A stretch of 40,873 nt of DNA from Candidatus Cloacimonadota bacterium (GTDB lineage: Bacteria > Cloacimonadota > Cloacimonadia > Cloacimonadales > Cloacimonadaceae), in NCBI GenBank assembly GCA_028695495.1, contig JAQVIX010000012.1:1-40873 (forward strand), given 5' to 3'. Shown piece by piece: positions 9,110-15,685 of the stretch; positions within the stretch are counted from its first letter, which is position 1, and every line of letters begins with the position of its first letter. The translations under genes were made by a program, and so were the position numbers. The notes below the pieces were generated by a model. It had not been told where the DNA came from, searched no databases, and was given only the letters and a program-made list of their open reading frames with translations.

Positions 9110-9897
9110 TTTTTAATGTCCTTTCTGTAGGGAGGCTTAGGGTTTGGTTTGCGATAGCTCGTTTTGGGGCGGGTGCTGGATTTGCGGAAGCTACGCGCCA
9201 TTGCCAGAGACATGCCGGAAGTGGCGTGTTTGATACTGAGATTGTGCATTTGCTCTTTGTGTTCTGCCAAAAAATCCTCTACCTGCTGATGCGACTTTTG
9301 CCATACAGCGGCAAGGCAAAAACCGATACTTTGCTGCACCACCTTTTCGTTATCCGAGATATAGGGCAGGATAAAATCCAGGATTTCATCGGTTTTTAGA
9401 GGGCGGCGACCGGCATTCAGCGAGCCAATACAGGCGCGACGCATCCATTTACTGGGAGATTTGCACCATTCTTTTAGCTCGATGATATCCATCAGCGATA
9501 GTTCGCGAAATACGGGCAAGATTTTAAGCCCCAAAACATCCGCATGTACCCAGTTTTCCACATACTTATCCAGCCAGCGTCGCACGGCTTGTTTGGCGTT
9601 CAAATCCAAACGCGGACGCTGCTTTTTGAGCAGCCGGATGGCAAGACCGCCAAACTCGTATTTACCGGTACTCAATAGGTATTCTGCCAAATCTACCAGC
9701 TCGGACATGCTAAGCGTATATTCCGTTAAGATGCGATCTCGCAATAGCTTGATTTCATGGTCTTCAATGCCAAAAGCATCGCACCCTTCTGGAACCATAC
9801 GCATTTGTGCCATAGCTTTTACGGGGTCTTCACGATCATAGCAGAACTTTTCGATAATTCGGATAATTTCCTTCAATTTTTCATTGTCTTTGTGCAT
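9106..9897 (-). CDS. AlkD-like DNA alkylation repair family protein
   Basis: 263 residues, almost entirely helical, with the pattern of HEAT-like repeats. Family landmarks are YEFGGLAIRLLKK, WLDKYVENWVHADVLG (the W...D region of AlkD-type proteins) and the stretch SPSKWMRRACIGSLN. AlkD glycosylases remove bulky or positively charged N3- and N7-alkylpurines by wrapping DNA in a HEAT-repeat groove; many relatives are uncharacterised, so activity is not certain. The C-terminus (about 235-263) is a basic, Lys/Arg/Pro-rich tail that may bind nucleic acid. A GAGGAT ribosome site precedes the ATG. Its stop overlaps the start of the secreted C25 peptidase gene, an unexpected partner for a cytoplasmic repair protein. 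Confidence 0.85.
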   Translation of the reverse strand: MHKDNEKLKEIIRIIEKFCYDREDPVKAMAQMRMVPEGCDAFGIEDHEIKLLRDRILTEYTLSMSELVDLAEYLLSTGKYEFGGLAIRLLKKQRPRLDLNAKQAVRRWLDKYVENWVHADVLGLKILPVFRELSLMDIIELKEWCKSPSKWMRRACIGSLNAGRRPLKTDEILDFILPYISDNEKVVQQSIGFCLAAVWQKSHQQVEDFLAEHKEQMHNLSIKHATSGMSLAMARSFRKSSTRPKTSYRKPNPKPPYRKDIKK

Positions 9898-10179
9898 CTT
9901 CTATCCTCGGCAAATAGAATCTTACTCAAAAAGAGTGTTTGAGGTTTAGATACCTTTGCTAAATATGATAAACGCAAGACTCATTCCAATTCTGCCACTA
10001 ATTTAGAAATCATGCGGGTTTTACAGTAATAAGGCTCTTGCTGCGATGCCCTCAGGTGCAGACGCCAGTTCGCCACTTCACGGACTTTGAATAATAAATC
10101 TTGACCAGAATGCCTTTATCAAAATGAATGTTCTTAATATGAATAGAAACATAGAGATGCTATTACCGTAGGAGTAATA
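9898..10179. other. Intergenic between divergent genes
   Basis: Divergent spacer of 282 bp, so it should hold promoters for both sides. No consensus promoter or coding frame stands out. A TAGGAG ribosome site at its right end serves the gene at 10,180. Confidence 0.5.
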
Positions 10180-10617
10180 ATGAAGAGATTTTCAGTTTTA
10201 CGCCGCAGAAAACGTACCATGCGCAAAGTAAAGAAGTTATCCCTCTTATTATTGGGGATTTTCTTCCTTATTTTGGGCATATTTGGCGCCATTATGCCCA
10301 TCGTTCCCTGCGTTCCTTTTTTGGTAATAGCCGCCGCCTGCTTTGTGGAAACCTCTCCCAAGATGCACGATATGCTTATGAATAACCGCTATTTTGGCAG
10401 CTACTTACGCCGCTATAAATACAAAGAGGGACTCTCCATAAAAGTGAAAATCATTACCATCCTCAGTATTCAGGCATCCTTTTTGGTTACCATCGTGTGG
10501 ATTATCCCGAAGCATCTTTTGTGGCTAAAGATTATCTTCGGCGTTCTTGCCCTCTTTTACAGCCTGCATATCCTCTTGCAGCCGGGTATCAAAGAGGAAG
10601 AAGACGATAATGAATAG
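10180..10617 (+). CDS. YbaN/DUF454 family inner-membrane protein
   Basis: 145 residues. A short basic N-terminus (RRRKRTMRKVKK) precedes hydrophobic helices at about 20-55 (LSLLLLGIFFLILGIFGAIMP and VPFLVIAAACF), followed by a cytosolic loop with the family motif SPKMHDMLMNNRYFGSYLRRY. Two more membrane segments lie at about 88-107 and 112-132. This is the DUF454 (YbaN) arrangement; its biochemical role is not known. The start at 10,180 is chosen for the well-placed TAGGAGT ribosome site; a second ATG at 10,219 lacks one. It is a single gene, convergent with the minus-strand gene ending at 10,667. Confidence 0.9.
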   Translation: MKRFSVLRRRKRTMRKVKKLSLLLLGIFFLILGIFGAIMPIVPCVPFLVIAAACFVETSPKMHDMLMNNRYFGSYLRRYKYKEGLSIKVKIITILSIQASFLVTIVWIIPKHLLWLKIIFGVLALFYSLHILLQPGIKEEEDDNE

Positions 10618-10666
10618 TAAGGGGAAGCCGCTTTAGCAAGCCTCCCCCTCCAATTCTTATATCAAA

Positions 10667-12025
10667 TCAAAACGCTACTTTTACACCCACGGATACCGAG
10701 CGCTTGGTATCCTTTAGCCAGTTGATACCGCCCTCTTTATCCTTGTATTTTTCGCTATATTTACCAATGATATATGTCTTATATTTCTCAGATGCCAAAA
10801 GGGTAAAGCTACCGCTCATCTGCGCACGCGGCACCGCCACCTTGCCCAAACTCAGCTCATTCACCCGCGTTTTACTATAGTTAAACGCCACATTTTCCAA
10901 GCGCTTATAGCGAGTATCCACCCAGAGGCTAAACCATAGAGATTTCCCCTTATTTGCACCATCGCCATACATATTTTGCCAGGCAAACATGCCCTTTACC
11001 CGATCTGCCGCCTTGCCTTCCACTTTGCCATAAAAGCCATAAGCGGCAGGGGATTCCTTCAGGCTTTGCTCTTTGCTTTGCCACTGGTAGTCAATAAGTT
11101 CCGGATCACTTTCATCCACAATCTCTGCAAAATTGAAGCGCTCATTTTCGTAGAAGTTATCGAAATAGCCGGGGATAAAGCTATCGCCGTGCATACGGTA
11201 TTCGAGATTCACTTTTAGGAAATTGAAATCTGCATAGATTCCGGGCAGGATGAAGCCGGTGCCGTGGTCAAAAATATGCGCCATTTCAGCGTAGTTTCCA
11301 AATACCATCTTATCCGTATTGAAGACGGGCAGGCTGTAGTCCACGCTCACCACGCCAAGCGCATCGGCAGAGCCTTTCGCCGGCTTGTCGATCTGAGATT
11401 TACGGGCAATGTATTTGGAGTTTGCCTTTTGGTTTAGGTCGCTAAAAAGCGCCAGACCCAATTCCAAATCCTTGGTATATTTCCAGGAAGTTTCTGGCAA
11501 AGGCTGGAAGCGCCCGCTAAGGGAAATAACCGGTGCCCGCTCGATATCCGAGCTAAAGATTTCAAACTTCGGTTCCATCGGAATCTCCGGATTGTAGCCC
11601 AAAAGGATGCCGTTATTTCGTTGATCCGGATAGAAGTGCATATTAGAATAGTTGTGCATTACCAGCCCGTTTCCTACCGAGCGCTTGGGAAATCCGCCAA
11701 AATGCCCGTAGTATTCATCTTTTGGCTCGCCATAGCGGATGTAATAGATTTTACCCAGGATGTCCCCTATATTATCCCAATCGCTCTTTTTGATATGGAA
11801 GTTTTTATCAAAAAGAAAATCCAAATCCACACCCATCCCAAACTTCTTGTAAGCGATCTCCTGGATGAGACGCAATTGGTAATAGGAAGTGGAATCCACC
11901 ACCACTTTACCCGCCAAAGTAGATACGCTGTAGCGGCTGGAAGATTTTACACGAAACGGCATTTCCTGTGCCAGTAGCCACAGTGGCAAAACGAGCAAGA
12001 ACAAGAGAAATAACCTCTTAAACAT
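10667..12025 (-). CDS. Signal-peptide protein, possible outer-membrane beta-barrel, unknown function
   Basis: 452 residues with a clear signal peptide (MFKRLFLLFLLVLPLWLLAQ). The rest has alternating polar and aromatic residues, ends in hydrophobic-alternating strands (SVSVGVKVAF) and finishes on Phe, a feature of outer-membrane barrels. The segment GKIYYIRYGEPKDEYYG weakly recalls the start of GWxTD-domain proteins found in the same phyla, but I cannot confirm membership. An AAGGAG ribosome site precedes the ATG. The gene stands alone, with 49 bp between its stop and the convergent YbaN-family gene. I do not recognise a specific family. Confidence 0.75.
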   Translation of the reverse strand: MFKRLFLLFLLVLPLWLLAQEMPFRVKSSSRYSVSTLAGKVVVDSTSYYQLRLIQEIAYKKFGMGVDLDFLFDKNFHIKKSDWDNIGDILGKIYYIRYGEPKDEYYGHFGGFPKRSVGNGLVMHNYSNMHFYPDQRNNGILLGYNPEIPMEPKFEIFSSDIERAPVISLSGRFQPLPETSWKYTKDLELGLALFSDLNQKANSKYIARKSQIDKPAKGSADALGVVSVDYSLPVFNTDKMVFGNYAEMAHIFDHGTGFILPGIYADFNFLKVNLEYRMHGDSFIPGYFDNFYENERFNFAEIVDESDPELIDYQWQSKEQSLKESPAAYGFYGKVEGKAADRVKGMFAWQNMYGDGANKGKSLWFSLWVDTRYKRLENVAFNYSKTRVNELSLGKVAVPRAQMSGSFTLLASEKYKTYIIGKYSEKYKDKEGGINWLKDTKRSVSVGVKVAF

Positions 12026-12110
12026 TTATACTCCTTATAGTTATGTTAATGGATAAAGCATATATAAAGTGGGATTTCTGTCAAGAAAAAGCAGGAGAGG
12101 GGCAGCGCTC

Positions 12111-12190
12111 AGCCTTTTAGACTTCGGGGCGCTTACCCGCCTTCAAGTGCTGCCAACGCCTTTATTTAGCGCTCCGGAGCTTAAAAGGCT
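12111..12190. repeat. Imperfect inverted repeat
   Basis: The 23-base arms 12,111-12,133 (AGCCTTTTAGACTTCGGGGC...) and 12,168-12,190 (...CCGGAGCTTAAAAGGCT) are complementary at 19 of 23 positions by eye, with a 34-base spacer. No T run follows, so it is not an obvious terminator. It lies about 85 bp upstream of the minus-strand gene starting at 12,025. Confidence 0.6.
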
Positions 12191-12610
12191 TTCCAATTTC
12201 CACTACAACGCGCCAGCTATAATTTACCATTGCGAGCAAAGCGAGCAATACCGCCAGAGCCTGCTACCTGCCACCTTGATACAGCTTCGCCCCGTGGCTT
12301 AGGCACGCCACGCCTCACGCAGATACCAGAACAGGATATTTTTGGGAAAACACTGTTTTTGGTATCCAATATTACTATAGTGGACAAGCTGTGGACAAAA
12401 TAGGATTTATTTTTAGCAACCCCACCTATATGAATGAAACATAAGAAATTATCAGGTTTATTTTGTTCGTGGTGGGTAAACCCTTGAATAATCTGGGAAG
12501 CTGGTATTTCTTTGGAGTTGCAGAGATAAAGCCAGTCTTTAGACATTGCCAAAATGATGAGCTGGACTCACGCTATTTGAAGTTAATAAACGAACTTGAA
12601 GCTGTTCAGA

Positions 12611-12840
12611 AATGCCAAAACCAAGCACGATATCTGCCACATTGGGAGTGTAGGGGCGCATGGCTTTGCGCCCGCTTTTCACAAAGCGTGCTTGAGAGCG
12701 CACACTGTAATAAATTGATATTGAGTCCGTAATGATCACCTGTTGCGTGTAAATTTCGGCGGGTTCAATGCCTTGAACCCCTACATTTCAGGGCTGAACA
12801 TTCCTTATTGAGTTGTTCATTTCGTATTTCGAGACAGCCT
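12611..12840 (-). repeat. Dispersed repeat, inverted diverged copy
   Basis: Read on the minus strand, this stretch follows the same order as the full copies at 14,333, 27,138 and 40,269: GGCTGTC, an A-rich segment, the hairpin GGGGTTCAAgGCATTGAACCC, CATTACGGACTCAATATC, the GCGGGCGCAAAG...TGCGCCCCTAC hairpin, then GATATCGTGCTTGGTTTTGGCAT. It is more diverged than the two copies around the BREX-like genes. Confidence 0.75.
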
Positions 12841-12850
12841 CAACACTTCA

Positions 12851-12957
12851 GATAGCCCAGGGTGTTCTTGCTTAAAAATGAACTTGCGAGTGTTTGAGCA
12901 AGATAAACTCTGGGTAATGGTTGCGTTTTGATGAATATCGTTTTATCCTCCGCCCCT
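12851..12957 (+). repeat. Dispersed repeat, 3' module copy
   Basis: Contains GCCCAGGGTGTTCTTGCTT, GCTTGCGAG-like sequence, AGCAAGATAAACTCTGGGTAATGG, GCGTTTTGATGAATATC and TTTTATCCTCCGCCCC. The outer CCCAGGGT and (A)CTCTGGGT segments are nearly complementary and can fold into a stem. This copy has no palindrome at its end. Confidence 0.75.
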
Positions 12958-12997
12958 GAGTATTCCGACGCATATTTAGCCATGTGTGTGCGGAAAA

Positions 12998-13062
12998 TGA
13001 GCCACCCTTCCGATTTAAATTGAGCCACTCTTCCGGAGCTAAGCCACATTTTTTGTGGCTCA
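12998..13062. repeat. Cluster of TGAGCCAC motifs, possible IS end remnant
   Basis: TGAGCCAC occurs at 12,998-13,005 and 13,021-13,028, a shortened AGCCAC at 13,042-13,047, and an inverted GTGGCTCA at 13,055-13,062. The last two form a hairpin with a T-rich loop. Repeated terminal motifs of this kind are known at the ends of some insertion sequences such as the IS21 family, but no transposase gene is present and the identity is unproven. Confidence 0.4.
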
Positions 13063-13160
13063 CTTTCAAATATGGTGGGCAGCCATCAATTTTATTGGAT
13101 GCAATTATTTCCCGAAATGAGGTTATTCTGCCTGTCTTGTCCCGTCAGGGACAGTGGTTT

Positions 13161-13253
13161 AGGTAGCCCAGGGTGTGCTTGCTGAAAACGAGCTTGCGAG
13201 TTTAGGCAAGATCACCCTGGGTAATGGTAGCGTGGTAATGTATGTTGTTTTAT
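13161..13253 (+). repeat. Dispersed repeat, 3' module copy ending in a palindrome
   Basis: Begins AGGTAGCCCAGGGTGTGCTTGC and runs through GGCAAGATCACCCTGGGTAATGG to TTTTATCC. The outer GCCCAGGGTG / CACCCTGGG pair is perfectly complementary. The palindrome at 13,254 follows without a gap. Confidence 0.75.
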
Positions 13254-13324
13254 CCCCCGCCCCTCCATCTTCTTTATGTCCAAAATCCGCGGATTTTGGA
13301 CATAAAGAAGATGGAGGGCGGGGG
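13254..13324. repeat. Long perfect palindrome, centre CCGCGG
   Basis: The arms are perfectly complementary over 29 bp each side with no loop (13,261-13,318; centre between 13,289 and 13,290). One unpaired C follows, then six more pairs out to 13,254 and 13,324. The inner core AAATCCGCGGATTT is shared with the palindrome at 40,797, while the outer arms differ. Confidence 0.95.
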
Positions 13325-13455
13325 TTTATTTTCGTTATTGTTATGTTCCACAAATGATATCTGAAATTCCGGGGTTGTTCCGAAATGCCAAAACATGCAC
13401 TCCGAGGGGAATTTTGTAAGAGCGAAAGCATGGTGTGCCCCTCATGCAAAAAAAA

Positions 13456-13526
13456 CCATTCCCCCTTGTAATTAAGGGCACAAAACCCAACGGGTCTTTT
13501 GTGCCCTTAATTACAAGGGGGAATGG
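13456..13526. repeat. Long inverted repeat with 30-bp perfect arms
   Basis: Arms 13,456-13,485 and 13,497-13,526 are perfectly complementary over 30 bp around the 11-base centre CCCAACGGGTC. The outer end abuts the end of an inverted copy of the dispersed 3' module at 13,527, the same relation seen for the palindromes at 13,254 and 40,797. Confidence 0.95.
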
Positions 13527-13627
13527 GGGATAAAAGATATTTATAAAACATACCCGCCACCCAGGGTGATCGTGCCCAAAACTCGCAAGCTCATTTTGTG
13601 GCACTAAGGCCCTGGGCTAGCTAAACC
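13527..13627 (-). repeat. Dispersed repeat, 3' module, inverted copy
   Basis: On the minus strand it reads TTTAGCTAGCCCAGGGCC, then CTTGCGAGTTTTGGGC, CACCCTGGGTGGC and TTTTATCC. Downstream on the plus strand (13,628-13,680) follows CACTGTCCCTGACGGGACAAGAC and TGCTTGAATTCGAAGCC, which also recur after the other copies. Confidence 0.75.
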
Positions 13628-13792
13628 ACTGTCCCTGACGGGACAAGACCTTTGTTCTGCTTGAATTCGAAGCCATCTTAGGCTGCATTTTCTCTGTATT
13701 AGCTCATTGTTTTTTTTTACCCAGCAATGAAAATAAACATTAAAAAGGTGACTACACTCATGTGGATACTATGCTCTTTTATATCGGAATAA

Positions 13793-14314
13793 TCACTCTA
13801 TCAAAACGAAAGCAGCAAGAACCTACAAAAGGAACTTGAACAAGTAAGTGGGCAAGCTCATAAAACAGTGGACATGCCACCCATTCAAGATGCTGTAAAC
13901 ATAAGAGATAGCGATGGCAGTGGTCAAGTAAGTGGTGAAACATCGGAATTAGATGACAATTTAGATAGTATATATATTGATAATGAAAGAGATAAGGCAG
14001 ATAGTGGTCAAGTAAGTGAGCAAGTAAGTGAGCAAGTAAGTGAGCAAGTAAATAAATTGAAGCCTGAAGATCTCGCAGATATTCAGGTATTGATTATCTT
14101 AAACTCTCTTAATCCTATCAGCATGAATGAGCTTAAACATAAGTTAAACTGGGGAAGCAAATTCTATTTGTATGCTAAATATACGCGTCCCCTCCTGGAA
14201 AGCGGCATATTGCTTATGAGCTTTCCCGATACGCCCCGGCATCGTAATCAAAAATATTACCTCAGCGAATATTGGATAGAGCTTTATCACAAACTGCAAG
14301 ATGTCTTGAATTGA
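13793..14314 (+). pseudogene. C-terminal remnant of an AlbA_2-type ATP-binding gene
   Basis: The open frame has no ATG until well inside; a GTG at 13,868 is the first plausible start and an in-frame stop lies at 13,790-13,792. The product contains QVSGQ and tandem SEQV units (three 12-base repeats CAAGTAAGTGAG from 14,009), then a winged-helix-like end. That end matches the C-terminus of the AlbA_2 protein at 19,425-21,254 in pattern: I.IL....SM.EL, PLL..GI.LM..PD.P.H..QKY.LS.Y. The AlbA_2 and ATPase domains are absent, so this is most likely the tail of a second, mostly deleted gene of the same family. An expressed small HTH protein from the GTG cannot be excluded, but no clear ribosome site is seen. 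Confidence 0.65.
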
Positions 14315-14332
14315 AATAACCAGTTTTAAAAA

Positions 14333-14755
14333 AGCTCTTATTCAAACATGGTGGGTAAGCCCCTAATGACCTATGGAGCAAGCATTTTCCCTGAAAACGT
14401 GGAAACACAAACAATCTCGAGGCTGTCCAGTAATACGAAAAACAACATAACAACAAGAAATGTCCACCCCTAAAATGATAGGGGTTCAATGCCTTGAACC
14501 CGCCGAAAAATACACGCAACAAGTAATCATTACGGACTCAATATCAATTTATTACGGTGCGCGCTTTGCGCACGCTTTGTTAAAAGCGGGCGCAAAGCAT
14601 TGCGCCCCTACATTCTCGTTTCGTTAGATATCGTGCTTGCGAGTGTTTGAGCAAGATAAACCCTGGGTAATGGATGCGTTTTGATGAATGTCTTTTTATC
14701 CTCCGCCCCCTCTGCCACTGATAGGGCAAGACCTCTGTTCAGCTTGAATACGAAG
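14333..14755 (+). repeat. Dispersed repeat, full copy, left flank of the BREX-like island
   Basis: Starts at AGCTCTTATTCAAACATGG and is nearly identical to 27,138-27,515 over the first 225 bases or so. It carries nested hairpins: GGGGTTCAATGCCTTGAACCC, GTGCGCGCTTTGCGCAC and GCGGGCGCAAAGCATTGCGCCC. The 3' part (GCTTGCGAGTGTTTGAGCAAG, AACCCTGGGTAATGG, TTTTATCC) is the module found at 12,851, 13,161 and 40,695. Beyond about 14,710 similarity fades but CTTGAATACGAAGC is still shared. Confidence 0.9.
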
Positions 14756-14986
14756 CAGTTATTTACTCAATGTTTCCAATATTAATTCAAAGCTCTCGCT
14801 GTCAATAAGAATTAGAGTATAATCGAGTTTCAATCATTTCTCTGCGATTCGTTGTGAGGAAAGTGGAATTTATAGATTGACAAATAAAGAGGGTTTTGCA
14901 ATGTATGAAACAGTTGAAAAAGGTATAAGATTTCTTCTTATGTGAAAGAGTTAATATTTTGAAAATTAAGTCCCTTAGGAGTGATC
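14756..14986. promoter_or_regulatory. Leader of the BREX-like operon, candidate promoter
   Basis: No gene is seen. A TTGACA at 14,877-14,882 could be a -35 box; possible -10 matches downstream (ATGTAT at 14,901 or TATGAA at 14,904) are weak. A TTAGGAG ribosome site at 14,975-14,981 serves the HTH gene. This is the only gap large enough to hold the operon promoter. Confidence 0.35.
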
Positions 14987-15174
14987 ATGGATCGATTATT
15001 GGACAGATTGCTGTCTATAAAAAAGATTAGTGCTTACCTTGGCGTAAGATATGACAAGGTGTGTCGCTGGATAGAATTTCACAATATGTCCAACCATAAA
15101 ATGGTCGTTTGTTCAAATTTAGAATCTCAGAGATTGATGCTTGGGTAAAAGATGGTGGGGCAAGCCGTAAGTAA
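14987..15174 (+). pseudogene. Excisionase/MerR-like HTH gene with a one-base frameshift
   Basis: ATG at 14,987 sits 5 bases after a TTAGGAG ribosome site. The first frame gives MDRLLDRLLSIKKISAYLG, then VRYDKVCRWIEFHNMSNHK, the helix-turn-helix half of an excisionase-type DNA-binding domain. After the codon at 15,098 the natural continuation GRLFKFRISEIDAWVKDGG is found in the next frame up to a TAA at 15,172-15,174. Inserting one base near 15,102-15,103 restores a 63-residue protein with the usual family ending (hKhGRLhxFxxxEIDxW). Small HTH genes of this type often precede PglZ-containing defence operons, so it may have been the operon regulator. As written it gives a truncated product ending at 15,148; a sequencing error is a real alternative. 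Confidence 0.8.
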
Positions 15175-15191
15175 AAAACAGAAGGTACAAA

Positions 15192-15668
15192 ATGACTGAT
15201 ATTTTGGAAAAGTTCAAAACTGCCTTGCAATCGACTGGAGATCAATACCATCGTTTGATTATTCTGGTTAATTGCGAAGAACGCGGTGAACAAGAGATTG
15301 TCAGGTTGTTGAAAGAAGATCGTAATGCTGAGTCACTAAACCTCAACCTTGAGCTTGCCACGAGATTGTTAGAATACAGCATAAAGCAAAGACCACTTAA
15401 AATAACTGAGATTATGGAAGGGCTTGTAGGCGGCACACCATTTCCTGCACTGTTGGATCATATCGACATCCTATTTGAACCATCACTTAAGACCGATACC
15501 TTGTCACTACTACTCTCCTTATCAAAAAGCAAGACTATCGTCGTTTTTTGGTGGGGCGCTTTAAAAGAAAACAAGCTTTACTACGCTGAGCCCGGATATC
15601 CGGAATATAAATCATACCCAGTACACGATTTCGTGGCTATCGATGCACAGCCACAAGAAAACTTGTAA
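15192..15668 (+). CDS. brxF: BrxF-like protein of BREX type 3, P-loop degenerate
   Basis: 158 residues, the usual size of BrxF. Features that fit the family as I know it: an N-terminal strand RLIILV, then LNLNLELATRLLE (50-61), ALLDHIDILFEPSLKTD (86-102, Walker B-like), TIVVFWWG and, near the end, LYYAEPGYPEYKSYP (129-143). BrxF is described as a small P-loop protein, but here the expected GxxxxGK[ST] loop at about 26-35 reads VNCEERGEQE and lacks the glycines and lysine. ATP binding by this copy is therefore doubtful. AGAAGG precedes the ATG, and brxC follows 17 bp later. In BREX-3 operons brxF lies directly upstream of brxC, as here. Confidence 0.75.
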   Translation: MTDILEKFKTALQSTGDQYHRLIILVNCEERGEQEIVRLLKEDRNAESLNLNLELATRLLEYSIKQRPLKITEIMEGLVGGTPFPALLDHIDILFEPSLKTDTLSLLLSLSKSKTIVVFWWGALKENKLYYAEPGYPEYKSYPVHDFVAIDAQPQENL

Positions 15669-15685
15669 ATAGAAGGAGAATTCTA

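Larger units (their letters stand above)
12026..13790. other. Repeat-rich, gene-free region
   Basis: About 1.8 kb without a believable gene. It contains an imperfect inverted repeat, an inverted copy of the dispersed repeat, three copies of its 3' module, a cluster of TGAGCCAC motifs and two long palindromes, each listed separately. No transposase or integrase coding sequence could be found here on either strand. Confidence 0.75.

Noticed and set aside
10621-10650. GGGGAAGCC...GCCTCCCC as a terminator between convergent genes
   Set aside because: The stem has several mismatches and lacks a T run in either direction.
12026-13790. A transposon or IS in the repeat zone
   Set aside because: No transposase-like coding sequence on either strand; only repeats and possible end remnants.
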